From assembly GCA_934667175.1 (NCBI GenBank), contig CAKULN010000008.1, positions 23,651 to 87,650 of the forward strand: DNA of 64,000 nt, in the 5' to 3' direction. This DNA is from an uncultured Bacteroidales bacterium (GTDB taxonomy: Bacteria > Bacteroidota > Bacteroidia > Bacteroidales > UBA932). Shown here piece after piece: positions 17,651-26,070 of the stretch. Made by a program: the position numbers and the translations under genes. Position 1 is the first letter of the stretch. The number at the start of each line of letters is the position of its first letter. The notes under the pieces are model-generated. The model saw only the letters and a list, made by a program, of their open reading frames with translations. It was not told the DNA's origin and made no database searches.

Positions 17651-19093
17651 ATGGATTCAAAAGAAAGAATAGCAAGGGCCTTGGCTGTCGCGACCGACAC
17701 CAAGGTGTTTGAAATGGGCTGCGGAGTAAGTTCACAGGCTCCGGAGGAGTTCAAGAAATGGTTCCCGGACGGCAAGGCGGTAGTCGTCGTGTCCGACATA
17801 AACACTTGGAAAGTGTTGGGAGAGAAGGTTTACGGGGAATTTGTCGCTGCCGGTGTCCCAACTCAAAAGTACATCATCGAAAAGGACGAGTTCCACGCTG
17901 ACTGGCGGTATGTCGACATGGTGGACCACATCATTGCGGGCAATTTCGCCGCCGCCAAGGCCATCGAGAATGATCCTGAATATGTGGAGCCGGACGCCGA
18001 GAAGGCTTTCAGACCATCTTCCGAGGCTGAATATGTCGCCGTCTCTGTTGGCTCAGGAGTCATCAACGATCTCTGCAAACTGGCATCTCATCATTACAAT
18101 CAGCCCTACATGACATTGCCTACTGCGGCTTCCGTGGACGGTTTCTCTTCGTTCGGGGCCTCTATTTCTTATCATAACTCCAAGCAGACATTCTCCTGTC
18201 CGGCCCCTCTGGTGATCATCGCCGACATCGACGTGATCGCCTCCGCCCCGAAGGTGATGACCGCGGCAGGTTACGCCGACTTGGCCGCCAAGGTTCCCGC
18301 CGGAGCCGAGTGGATGATCGCGGACCTGATGGGCACTGAGCCAATCAAACCGGATGCATGGCACGTTCTTCAGGACTATCTGGATGATCTTCTGGCTGAT
18401 CCGGAAGGGGTTGCCAAGGGAGACAAACAGGCTGTCGCCAACTTGTTCGAAGGCTTGACTCTCAGCGGAATAGCTATGCAGGCCGCTCAGTCTAGCCGTC
18501 CGGCTTCATGCTGCGACCACCTGTTCAGCCATATTCTTGACATGACACATCATCGCTTCAACGGCAAGCTTCAGTCACATGGTTTTCAGGTTGCGATCGG
18601 CACGCTGACGATGTGCGCTGTGTTTGACGAGTTGTTCAAGATGGACCTTACGAAGATCGATGTGGACGCTTGCGTGAAAGCTTGGCCTACGCTTGAGCAG
18701 GAGCAGGAGAGGGCTCTTGAGATATTCAAGGATTTCCCTGCACCGAAGCTTGGGTACACTGAGATCACCAAGAAATATGATGACGCGGCAACTGTCCGTG
18801 AGCAACTTACGAAGGTTAAGGAAGGATGGCCGGAGCTTAAGAAGAAGCTTCAAGGGCAGGTATATTCATTCGCCAGGATGCAGGATCTGATGAAGAAGGC
18901 CGGCGCGCCGTACGATCCTTCGATGATCGGTGTGACCCGTCAGATGCTCAAGGATATGTTCCCGAAGGTTCAGTTGATGCGTTTCCGCTTCAATGTGCTT
19001 GACCTTGCGAAGAGGGGAATGTTCTACGATCAGCTCGTGGAGTCTGTCTTCGCTCCCGGAGCCGCTTGGGATCTGACTAAGGAATTGAAGTAA
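17651..19093 (+). CDS. sn-glycerol-1-phosphate dehydrogenase-like protein (AraM/EgsA family)
   Basis: 480 residues of the iron-alcohol-dehydrogenase superfamily. The N-terminal half is a Rossmann-like domain (about 20-180) with the nucleotide-binding GSGVINDLCK and TAASVDGFSSFGASI. The helical half has metal-site blocks GYADLAAKVPAGAEW, PASCCDHLFSHI and SHGFQVAIGTL. The family reduces dihydroxyacetone phosphate to sn-glycerol-1-phosphate with NAD(P)H, the first step to archaeal-type or heptaprenylglyceryl lipids. No prenyltransferase (GGGPS/PcrB) is present in the window. It is followed after 7 bp by a swivel-domain protein, so the two are probably co-transcribed. Confidence 0.88.
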   Translation: MDSKERIARALAVATDTKVFEMGCGVSSQAPEEFKKWFPDGKAVVVVSDINTWKVLGEKVYGEFVAAGVPTQKYIIEKDEFHADWRYVDMVDHIIAGNFAAAKAIENDPEYVEPDAEKAFRPSSEAEYVAVSVGSGVINDLCKLASHHYNQPYMTLPTAASVDGFSSFGASISYHNSKQTFSCPAPLVIIADIDVIASAPKVMTAAGYADLAAKVPAGAEWMIADLMGTEPIKPDAWHVLQDYLDDLLADPEGVAKGDKQAVANLFEGLTLSGIAMQAAQSSRPASCCDHLFSHILDMTHHRFNGKLQSHGFQVAIGTLTMCAVFDELFKMDLTKIDVDACVKAWPTLEQEQERALEIFKDFPAPKLGYTEITKKYDDAATVREQLTKVKEGWPELKKKLQGQVYSFARMQDLMKKAGAPYDPSMIGVTRQMLKDMFPKVQLMRFRFNVLDLAKRGMFYDQLVESVFAPGAAWDLTKELK

Positions 19094-19100
19094 AAGGAAT

Positions 19101-19514
19101 ATGACAGTGCGAGGAACGGGTGTCCGAGGCTTTGCGAAAGGCCGTGCGTTCGTGGTCAGGGACTGCGGACAGAGGAATCCGTTCGAGGACATCCCGCCCG
19201 GCAGCGTCCTGGTTGCCGAGCGGCTGTCGCTGTCAGACTCCACTCTAATTGATTTCAGGAATATTGTCGGGCTTGTCGTCTGTGAGGAAGACGCTGACGG
19301 TCAGGTCTGTGTGCTGGCGAAAGGCATTGGCGTACCGGCCATTGTCGGCATCTCTGATTGCCTCAAGGAGATCGTGACAGGCGACCGTCTCCTGATCTGG
19401 AACCTGGATGTGATTGTCAACCCGGATCTTGACACCACCATCGCCTACGAAAAAGCCCGCTCCGACGCCGACTCCCAGCTCAGCCTCAATCTTCCGCATT
19501 CGACGTACTATTAG
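19101..19514 (+). CDS. Stand-alone PEP-utiliser swivelling domain, catalytic histidine missing
   Basis: 137 residues. The fold signature is the late segment GIGVPAIVG, matching the GIPAVVG of PEP-utilising enzyme mobile domains (PF00391) in PtsI, PpsA and PPDK. In those enzymes a TSH motif carries the phosphorylated His. Here the aligned position reads DGQ, so the phospho-carrier residue is absent. The N-terminal part (FAKGRAFVVRD, PPGSVLVAERL) also fits the domain. It follows the glycerol-1-phosphate dehydrogenase by 7 bp. A phosphotransfer role is therefore unlikely; a structural or regulatory role with its neighbour is an inference. Confidence 0.8.
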   Translation: MTVRGTGVRGFAKGRAFVVRDCGQRNPFEDIPPGSVLVAERLSLSDSTLIDFRNIVGLVVCEEDADGQVCVLAKGIGVPAIVGISDCLKEIVTGDRLLIWNLDVIVNPDLDTTIAYEKARSDADSQLSLNLPHSTYY

Positions 19515-19552
19515 GCGGACTTTCTTTGAAAGTACTCCCTCGGTATAATGCA

Positions 19553-19594
19553 AAAAGCAAGCATTCCCTTTAGGGAAAGAATGCTTGCTTTTTC
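19553..19594 (+). terminator. Strong intrinsic terminator after the swivel-domain gene
   Basis: AAAAAGCAAGCATTCCCT and AGGGAAAGAATGCTTGCTTTTT form a long stem with a short TT/A tip, ending in a T-run. The A-rich left flank makes it usable on both strands. The rest of the 19515-19929 gap holds one palindromic repeat and an operator-like site. Confidence 0.88.
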
Positions 19595-19688
19595 TCCATC
19601 AAATTATACAATAATGCAAAAGTAATATTAAATTTAAACATTGTCAAGGACTGTATTCTATTTTTTTCACTGTTTTTTTAGTGTTTCT

Positions 19689-19714
19689 GTCACTTCGACA
19701 GGCTCAGTGACCGG
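19689..19714. repeat. GAGCCTGTCGAAG palindromic repeat, single copy
   Basis: Reverse-orientation copy (CACTTCGACAGGCTCAGTG core with GT and ACC flanks), standing alone about 95 bp after a terminator. Confidence 0.9.
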
Positions 19715-19721
19715 GGATAGT

Positions 19722-19759
19722 GTAAAGTTTCTTTACAGTGGGTGTTAAATTTCTTTACA
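19722..19759. promoter_or_regulatory. Operator-like palindrome and direct repeat upstream of the permease gene
   Basis: TGTAAAGTTTCTTTACA (about 19721-19737) is an exact inverted repeat with a 3-bp centre. Its right half, TTTCTTTACA, recurs at 19750-19759. The 22-bp repeat spacing (about two helical turns) suggests cooperative binding of a dimeric regulator. The ATG of the permease is about 170 bp downstream. Confidence 0.5.
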
Positions 19760-19929
19760 CTTTGAGGAAACGGAATTTTCGTTAATATATTCATAAATAA
19801 ATAGTTGCTGCTTTTGGCATGAAAGTGGCTTGGCGAAATTGTCGGTTGGGGGAACTGTGTCTATTAGTTGCTGCGGTTTCACCGGGAAAATGGGACATGA
19901 AGTTTATGAGGATTAATTAGGAAGTTATT

Positions 19930-22272
19930 ATGTCAAGCACGTACCTGAAGTTCCTGTCGAGGAACAAGCTTTACACTTTTATCGAGGTTTTCGGATTGTC
20001 GGTGGCGCTAGGATTTGTCATTCTGCTGGCTTCGTATGCCAAGACTGAGTTCAGCGTCGGGGCGAAGCAACCGCTTTCCAAACAGTTGTATGTCGTCGGT
20101 GCGGGGGATTCTTTCGGAATGACGCTTGGAACTTCAGAGGAGTTTTTCCCGTCCATTCCTGAGATTAAGGCATGGACAAGGATTGTGGACATGGATAATT
20201 CGAATGTCATGGTCGGAGATGACTATTATAAGGCTGCCGAGGCATCGCTTGACACTAATTTCTTCAAGTTCTTTGACTATCGCCTTGCCGGTTGTCCTAA
20301 GGAAATTGTTTTGGGAAATGAAGATGAGACTATTCTGTCCGAGTCGTTTGCAAAGAAAGTGTTTGGAAATGAAGATCCGATAGGCAGGGTTCTGAGCATT
20401 GGAGATAACAAACTGACGGTAATCGGTGTTGTTGAGGATTTCGGACCCACAGATGTGTTCAACCGCTACGATTTCTTCACAAGCATCAAACGTGCACAGA
20501 AGCGGTGTGCTTGGATGGATAATTTTGGCAGCACGATTCCGATTGTCAGGCTTGACGAAGGGACTGATGTGGAAAAGGTGCGTGAGGAACTCTTGAATAA
20601 ATACATGGGCTATTGGAATTTCTATAAGGCGGATAATTCCAACAACGCCTTTTTGTGGGGATCTAGTGTGACGAGACTTGACAAGGTCTATTTTTCGGGT
20701 ATGGATTCTTGGAGCTGTTTAAGGACTGGCAACAAGAAACAGGTTGAGTTGCTATTCATTGTGGCTCTGGTGCTGCTGGTCTCCGCCATATTCAATTACA
20801 TCAACCTCACGGTCGCCCAGACGGGAAAGCGCGCCAAGGAAATGGCCACCAGAAGGTTGCTTGGCGAAAGCTCAAGGAATATAGTGACGAGGTACATCAC
20901 CGAGTCATTCGCCTTTACTGTCGGGTGTTTTGCAGTTGGCTGTCTGCTGGCATATTCATTCAAACCGCTCTTTGACAGTATTTTGAGCTCTGAAATTGTG
21001 TTGACGCCTGACTTGACCACCGTGCTTTGGGCAGTTTTGGCTTTGGTTGTCATTTCCGTGATCTCTGCATTGCTCCCTGCGCTGCTTGTCTCACGATTCA
21101 AGCCGATAGATGTCGTGAAAGGGGAGTTCCGTTTCAAGAACAAGATGATTTTCGGCAAGGTGTTCATCGTGCTTCAGACAGTGTTCAGCACCGTCCTTAT
21201 CGCTATGGCGATCACGATGGCGGCGCAGGTGAACTGTCTGGTAAACCTTCCTGTAGGCTACGAGACAAAGGACGTCATTCAAGTCAATTCACAAGATGTA
21301 GGCTATAGAAGAGGGCCTCAGGAGGCTCTTCGTGCCAGATTAAAGGCTTTGCCTCAGGTGGTTGATGTGGGACTTGGGATTACATCTCCGATATCCTGCG
21401 GGGCGAATGGTATTCACGATGAGGACAACCAATTGATAGGTTGGATGCGTATGGCCCAGTTGGACACGACTTCGCTTAGGATTCTGGGAATCAAAGTCTT
21501 GGAGAAGTATAGCGAACTCTCTTCACCGAAAGTGCTTCTGACAGAGATATCCAAGAGAAGCACCGGTGTGACGGCAGAACATCCTTACGTAGGCGGAAGC
21601 TACACGAAAGGTGAATATGAAGTCTGTGGCATCATCCCGGATTTCCGTGCCAACACAGCTTTGTTCGAACCGATGGAGAATGAGCGTAACGCCATAATGA
21701 TTATAGATGAGAATTATGATTATGCATTCATTCAACTCCTTAAGATAACAGGAGATCGCTCCGAGGCTATGGCCGCGGTCAAGAACGCATGCAGTGAGTT
21801 TGCCAAAGAGACCATAGGTGTTCCTATTGAGATGGACACTTTCTATCTGGACGAGAAGCTGGTCGATGATTTGAAAGGCACCAAGAACGCGATGCTGCTT
21901 ATGGTTTCATTCATGGTGATTGCCATCCTGATCTCCGCTCTCGGTCTGTTCGCGATGTCGCTCTACTTCACAGAGCAGCAAAGCCGTCAGATCGCAGTCC
22001 GCAAGGTCTTTGGCGCGGAAGTCAGCTCTGCCGTCTGGACATTGTCCAAGTCTTTCATGATCATGAGTGCTGTGGCGGTAGTCCTTGCCGTACCATTTAT
22101 CGTTTGGGGCATAGGCTACTATCTTCAGGCATTCTACACCAAGATCGCTTTCCCTTGGTGGGCCATTGTCCTCGCGGCTTTGATCTCGATGCTGATTTCA
22201 TTCCTCTCCGTCGTTGGCCAGACCTACGCCGCCGCCACCAGGAATCCTGTCAAGACCCTTAGTCAGGACTAA
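19930..22272 (+). CDS. FtsX/MacB-type ABC transporter permease
   Basis: 780 residues with the double-module layout of Bacteroidota permeases. A first membrane helix lies at about 15-35, followed by a MacB-like periplasmic domain and an FtsX block of helices (about 275-430: LFIVALVLLVSAIFNYINL, ATRRLLGESSRNIV). A second periplasmic domain follows, then a final FtsX block (about 655-775: NAMLLMVSFMVIAILISAL, QIAVRKVFGAEVSS). Such permeases usually work with a separate ATPase in efflux or lipoprotein-release complexes. No ATPase gene lies beside it, so it is an orphan here. An operator-like palindrome upstream suggests dedicated regulation. Confidence 0.92.
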   Translation: MSSTYLKFLSRNKLYTFIEVFGLSVALGFVILLASYAKTEFSVGAKQPLSKQLYVVGAGDSFGMTLGTSEEFFPSIPEIKAWTRIVDMDNSNVMVGDDYYKAAEASLDTNFFKFFDYRLAGCPKEIVLGNEDETILSESFAKKVFGNEDPIGRVLSIGDNKLTVIGVVEDFGPTDVFNRYDFFTSIKRAQKRCAWMDNFGSTIPIVRLDEGTDVEKVREELLNKYMGYWNFYKADNSNNAFLWGSSVTRLDKVYFSGMDSWSCLRTGNKKQVELLFIVALVLLVSAIFNYINLTVAQTGKRAKEMATRRLLGESSRNIVTRYITESFAFTVGCFAVGCLLAYSFKPLFDSILSSEIVLTPDLTTVLWAVLALVVISVISALLPALLVSRFKPIDVVKGEFRFKNKMIFGKVFIVLQTVFSTVLIAMAITMAAQVNCLVNLPVGYETKDVIQVNSQDVGYRRGPQEALRARLKALPQVVDVGLGITSPISCGANGIHDEDNQLIGWMRMAQLDTTSLRILGIKVLEKYSELSSPKVLLTEISKRSTGVTAEHPYVGGSYTKGEYEVCGIIPDFRANTALFEPMENERNAIMIIDENYDYAFIQLLKITGDRSEAMAAVKNACSEFAKETIGVPIEMDTFYLDEKLVDDLKGTKNAMLLMVSFMVIAILISALGLFAMSLYFTEQQSRQIAVRKVFGAEVSSAVWTLSKSFMIMSAVAVVLAVPFIVWGIGYYLQAFYTKIAFPWWAIVLAALISMLISFLSVVGQTYAAATRNPVKTLSQD

Positions 22273-22335
22273 AACAGGTCAAGCATGGGCATTCATTCGA
22301 AAAAATTCGTAAATTCGTGAAATAAGAATTGGCTG

Positions 22336-23271
22336 ATGGATGCGAAAGTTGTTCATATCAAACCGATTGCTGGAGAAAAACCTTCGCAGTTTGCTGAGAG
22401 GGTAGGGAGAGAATATGCGGATACGTCCATTCAAACAGATAAAAAGCATAAAGGGCAGTTTTTCACGCCACTGGCCATTTCTGACTTTATGGGAAGATTG
22501 GCTACACCGACCAAGAAGAATACGGTGTCTGTTCTGGATCCTGGCTGCGGTTTGGCTATTCTGTCCTGTGCGCTGATTGAGCATCTTACGGAGTGTCCAA
22601 ATCTTGAAAGGATTACTCTGACCTTGTTTGAAACAGACAGAAAGGTGGCTTTGTTGACAGATAATGTCTTACGCTATCTTAAGTTCTGGTGTACTGACAA
22701 GAACATTGAACTTGAATATGAGTTTAATGATTCGGATTTTGTATTGGAATATTGTGATTCTCTGGTGGATGACGGTAATATATTCAGTTGTTTACCTGAT
22801 GCCAAAAAATTCGATTATATCATCTCGAATCCACCATATTATAAATTGCCCAAGGAAGATGTTCATAGTCGCTCTTGCGCTTGCATTATAGATGGGCAAA
22901 CCAACATTTATGCACTGTTTATGGCGATTTGTGCCAGACTCTTGGTGCAAAGTGGTCAGATGATATTCATCACTCCCAGAAGTTTTGCCTCGGGACGATA
23001 TTTTCGTTCTTTCAGAGATTTTCTGTTTCGTCACGTTCATATTGATTTCATCCATCTGTTCAATACCCGTCGGGACACGTTTGCCAAGGATTCTGTATTG
23101 CAGGAGTTAGTCATTACGAGGATGCGTCCGTTTGTGGATTCTTCAAATGTCATGGTGTCCTATAGTCAGGGTATTCTTGATTTGAACAGTTCTAACCAGA
23201 AAGAATATGTTGCCTCTGACATAGTCGATGTGCTTAGTGATGAGAAAGTTGTTTTTCCTGCCAGTGGATAA
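22336..23271 (+). CDS. N6-adenine DNA methyltransferase, N-terminal part (BsuBI/PstI-type), frame broken
   Basis: 311 residues ending prematurely. The segment has methyltransferase motif X (GQFFTPLAISD, residues 40-50), motif I (VLDPGCGLAIL, about 66-76) and motif IV (NPPY, near 167), all of the Eco57I-like N6-adenine family. The match to the next frame begins exactly where this one ends: one extra T in the T5 run at 23252-23256 would explain the break. The natural continuation is the frame at 23228-23899. With the adjacent PstI-like nuclease, this enzyme should protect CTGCAG by methylating adenine. AT-rich composition suggests acquisition by transfer. Confidence 0.85.
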   Translation: MDAKVVHIKPIAGEKPSQFAERVGREYADTSIQTDKKHKGQFFTPLAISDFMGRLATPTKKNTVSVLDPGCGLAILSCALIEHLTECPNLERITLTLFETDRKVALLTDNVLRYLKFWCTDKNIELEYEFNDSDFVLEYCDSLVDDGNIFSCLPDAKKFDYIISNPPYYKLPKEDVHSRSCACIIDGQTNIYALFMAICARLLVQSGQMIFITPRSFASGRYFRSFRDFLFRHVHIDFIHLFNTRRDTFAKDSVLQELVITRMRPFVDSSNVMVSYSQGILDLNSSNQKEYVASDIVDVLSDEKVVFPASG

Positions 23272-23899
23272 TCGCGATGAGACAGTTCTTAGTCTTTTCC
23301 GTTCTTGGAATGGCAATATGGAGAAATATGATATCAAGATATCGACAGGGCCGGTTGTCGCTTTTCGGGTATCAGATTATATTACAGATGAGTCGGGATG
23401 CAACACGGTTCCATTGTATTGGCTACATAATGTAGAGAAGATGCTGTGTGATCATCCTATTCAGAAAAAAGGAAAAGGGCAGTACATATTGGTGACTTCC
23501 GATACAAAAAGGGTTTTGCTTCCAAATAAGAATTACATTCTGCTTAGGCGTTTCAGTTCCAAGGATGACTCCAGCCGCTTGGTTGCGGCTCCATATTTTG
23601 GCAATATGTCTCATTATGAAGTTATTGGAATTGAGAATAAATTGAATTATATTTATAGACCGAAAGGGCATCTTCGAAGAGATGAAGTTATGGGACTTAC
23701 TGCCCTTTTGGATAGTGAGATATTTGATATTTGGTTTAGGACTTTTAACGGGAACATCAATGTCAGCGCCACGGAATTGAGAATGATGCCGCTTCCTCCT
23801 ATAGAGACAATAAGGGCGATTGGCAGGATGATTATTTTGAAAAACAATTATTCTCTTGATTTTATCAATGAGTTGATTATGAGGTATTTTAAGATTTAG
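23228..23899 (+). CDS. DNA methyltransferase, C-terminal part (target-recognition region), out of frame with its N-terminal part
   Basis: 223 codons from the first ATG, but homologous sequence begins only at about FLPVDNRDE, where the reading shifts from the upstream gene. It contains the C-terminal half of a BsuBI-like methyltransferase, expected to carry target recognition (NKNYILLRRFSSKDDSSRL, MSHYEVIGIENKLNYI and the tail NVSATELRMMPLPP). It ends 2 bp before the restriction gene. Either the sequence has an indel, the enzyme is made by frameshifting or as two subunits, or the gene is dead. The ATG at 23228 overlaps the upstream frame and could allow coupled translation. Confidence 0.75.
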   Translation: MCLVMRKLFFLPVDNRDETVLSLFRSWNGNMEKYDIKISTGPVVAFRVSDYITDESGCNTVPLYWLHNVEKMLCDHPIQKKGKGQYILVTSDTKRVLLPNKNYILLRRFSSKDDSSRLVAAPYFGNMSHYEVIGIENKLNYIYRPKGHLRRDEVMGLTALLDSEIFDIWFRTFNGNINVSATELRMMPLPPIETIRAIGRMIILKNNYSLDFINELIMRYFKI

Positions 23900-23901
23900 A
23901 T

Positions 23902-24843
23902 ATGGGTAAGATTATTGAGGCACAGGCAATATTAAAGGCGTTAGGACTTCCAGAAGCCCAGCAGAACGAAATGTCTGCTTTGACATTGTTAGCTCTTTGT
24001 GGCATAAAGGAAGATATGCGGTGGATTGATGCGACTCGTTCCAGTCAGGGTATTACAAAAGACATCATGTCCTTTGTGAATGATAATTACAAAGCGGCTT
24101 CACCTTATGCTCCAAACACATGCGAAACTTTTCGTCGCCACGTACTGCATCAGTTCGTGCAGGCTTCTGTCGCTAATTATAACCCTGATAATCCGATGCT
24201 GCCGGTCAATAGTCCTAAGGCGCACTATTCAATCACACCGGAGGCCTTAGAGGTTGTCAGGTCTTTTGGTATGAATGATTGGAAGGCAGTGGTCGATAGG
24301 TTTGAACGTGAAGTCGTTACATTGCGTGAGAAATATGCGGCGGAGCGTGAGATTCATCGCATCCCTCTTATTATTGAGGGGAGTGAGTACTACTTGTCTC
24401 CCGGTGCTCATAATGAGTTACAGGCTGCTGTAGTGGAAGACTTTGCGCCTCGGTTTGCTCCTGGAGGGAAGTTACTTTATATGGGTGATACCGAAGATAA
24501 GAACTTATACGTAAATTCTCCTGCTTTAGAAACTTTGCATATTCCGATTTCGGAGCATTCAAAACTACCTGATATTATCATCAGTGATGAAAAACGCGGT
24601 TGGCTGTTTCTTGTTGAGGTGGTGACTTCTCATGGTCCCATGTCTGCTAAACGATTGGTTGAACTTGAAGATTTCACCAAAGACTGTCCCTATGGTATTG
24701 TCTATGTGACAGCATTTCCTGATGCAAAGGAGTTTAAGAAACATATAGACGAGATTGCTTGGGAAACAGAGGTTTGGCTCTCAGATGCACCTGATCATAT
24801 GATTCATTTTAATGGTGACCGTTTTATAGGGCCAAGAAAATAA
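23902..24843 (+). CDS. Type II restriction endonuclease, BsuBI/PstI family (expected site CTGCAG)
   Basis: 313 residues, the usual length of R.BsuBI/R.PstI (PF06616). An N-terminal helical domain (about 1-140) precedes the catalytic domain with YMGDTEDKNLYV, the conserved SKLPDIIISDEKRGWLFLVE and VTSHGPMSAKR, and the late IVYVTAFPD. The frame is intact. An active nuclease with a broken methyltransferase would be lethal, so either the methyltransferase works as encoded or this nuclease is silent. Only two CTGCAG sites were found in the window by eye (41177 and 61207), against about 15 expected for equal base use. Confidence 0.9.
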   Translation: MGKIIEAQAILKALGLPEAQQNEMSALTLLALCGIKEDMRWIDATRSSQGITKDIMSFVNDNYKAASPYAPNTCETFRRHVLHQFVQASVANYNPDNPMLPVNSPKAHYSITPEALEVVRSFGMNDWKAVVDRFEREVVTLREKYAAEREIHRIPLIIEGSEYYLSPGAHNELQAAVVEDFAPRFAPGGKLLYMGDTEDKNLYVNSPALETLHIPISEHSKLPDIIISDEKRGWLFLVEVVTSHGPMSAKRLVELEDFTKDCPYGIVYVTAFPDAKEFKKHIDEIAWETEVWLSDAPDHMIHFNGDRFIGPRK

Positions 24844-24858
24844 ATATCATAGAAAAGA

Positions 24859-24880
24859 GTGGGGGTAAACCCCAACTTTT
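24859..24880 (+). terminator. Hairpin terminator after the restriction gene
   Basis: TGGGG-GTAAA-CCCCA followed by ACTTTTT, starting about 15 bp after the stop codon of the endonuclease gene. It separates the restriction locus from comF. Confidence 0.8.
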
Positions 24881-24940
24881 TACGTTTCTTATCAAAATTT
24901 ACGTTTTTGTTGCGTATTATTGCGGACAAAGACTTGGACT

Positions 24941-25693
24941 ATGATAGGAAACGTTACTTTTAATGATGCCCTCACCGCCCTTGGGGACCTCGTGATGCCG
25001 CGCGAATGCATCGTCTGCGGGAAGCCTCTTGCCATGCGCGAACGCCACCTCTGCATTGGTTGCCTTGCCGACCTGCCGCGGACATATTTCTCGAATATGC
25101 CGCACAACCAACTTGCCGACAGGTTCAACGCCTTGATTCAGCGGGATCTGGATGCCGGCGGAGTCTTTGAGGAATATTCCTACGCCACGTCCCTGTTCTT
25201 TTACCGCTCCCAGACAGGCTACAGGCTGATCACCCAGAGGCTGAAATATCATTCGGACTATGCTGCCGGGAGGTATTTCGCATCGATGCTTGGCCGCGAG
25301 ATGGCATCGTCATCGATTTATTCCGATGTGGATGCCGTGATTCCGGTTCCTCTGCATTGGTCCCGGCTTTGGTCCAGAGGACACAATCAGGCTGAGGTCA
25401 TCGCCAAGGTTCTGGCCGAAAGCCTTAAGGCCGATCTTCGCACCGACATCCTTTACCGTGTTCGCCGCACACGAACGCAGACCAAACTTTCGGTCGAAGG
25501 TAAAGCGCGCAACGTTGAGGGCGCTTTTAAAGTGAGGCGGCTGAAATCCGCCCTTGAATATTCACACATCCTTTTGGTAGATGATGTTTTTACGACCGGA
25601 GCCACCCTCCACTCCTGCCGGAAAGCGTTGAGGACGGCTATTCCGCCGCAGGTTCGCGTCAGCGTCGCCACCTTGGCTTGCGTCGGAAAGTAG
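24941..25693 (+). CDS. ComF-family phosphoribosyltransferase-like protein
   Basis: 250 residues from the ATG at 24941; a TTG 7 codons earlier is less likely. A double-CxxC zinc site is at the N-terminus (CIVCGKPL and CIGCL). The PRTase domain follows, with DAVIPVPLHW, RGHNQAEVIAK and the PRPP-binding loop ILLVDDVFTTGATL. ComF proteins support DNA uptake and related processes in naturally competent bacteria; many non-competent Bacteroidota keep one as a conserved gene. It is transcribed alone here. The dense arginine stretch RRTRTQTKLS is typical of the family. Confidence 0.9.
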   Translation: MIGNVTFNDALTALGDLVMPRECIVCGKPLAMRERHLCIGCLADLPRTYFSNMPHNQLADRFNALIQRDLDAGGVFEEYSYATSLFFYRSQTGYRLITQRLKYHSDYAAGRYFASMLGREMASSSIYSDVDAVIPVPLHWSRLWSRGHNQAEVIAKVLAESLKADLRTDILYRVRRTRTQTKLSVEGKARNVEGAFKVRRLKSALEYSHILLVDDVFTTGATLHSCRKALRTAIPPQVRVSVATLACVGK

Positions 25694-25888
25694 GAAATGC
25701 TACAATTTGGTTACAAATCGTAAGGATAAACGTTTTATATAAACTTTTAGACCAAAATATATGTAATTTATACCATATATTGTGGGTTTATTAAAACAGA
25801 TTAAAATTTTCCTTATTGTTTATAAGGTTGGAAATAAAACGGTTAAGTAAAGACGTCGACAAAATTTTTACAAAAAATATTAAAAAAG

Positions 25889-25919
25889 TTTGCAAGTCTC
25901 AAAAAAAGCAGTACCTTTG
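25889..25919 (+). promoter_or_regulatory. Canonical Bacteroidota promoter (TTTG-N19-TACCTTTG)
   Basis: TTTG at 25889-25892 and TACCTTTG at 25912-25919 are separated by 19 bp, the family consensus in both elements and spacing. Predicted transcription starts near 25926. It is the best promoter seen in the window and points at no protein-coding gene within 200 bp. Confidence 0.85.
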
Positions 25920-25925
25920 TACTCG

Positions 25926-26039
25926 GGTTGAGCAAGGAGGTTCTCTCCCCGATCAACCTATTGGTTATTAGTTTTAGTGTTATTAATTATGTGGTTAGAG
26001 TGAGAGTCCACGCGCGATGCGTCGACGCTCATTTTTTTT
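25926..26039 (+). ncRNA. Candidate small structured RNA of about 115 nt
   Basis: A full promoter lies directly upstream. The 5' end folds as GGTTGA (25926-25931) with TCAACC (25953-25958) around an inner GGAG/CTCC stem. A middle AU-rich section is largely unpaired. The 3' end is a 13-bp stem, 11 pairs (TGAGAGTCCACGC 26001-26013, GCGTCGACGCTCA 26019-26031) followed by eight T residues, a textbook intrinsic terminator. No open frame longer than a few codons fits. Size and context are compatible with a Bacteroidales-1/6S-like RNA or a regulatory sRNA; I cannot assign a family. Confidence 0.7.
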
Positions 26040-26070
26040 GTATATGCACTATCCGGTCACGGCGATTGTC

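Noticed and set aside
22273-24880. A prophage or integrative element around the restriction genes
   Set aside because: AT-rich composition suggests transfer, but no integrase, att repeats or phage genes are visible at its borders.
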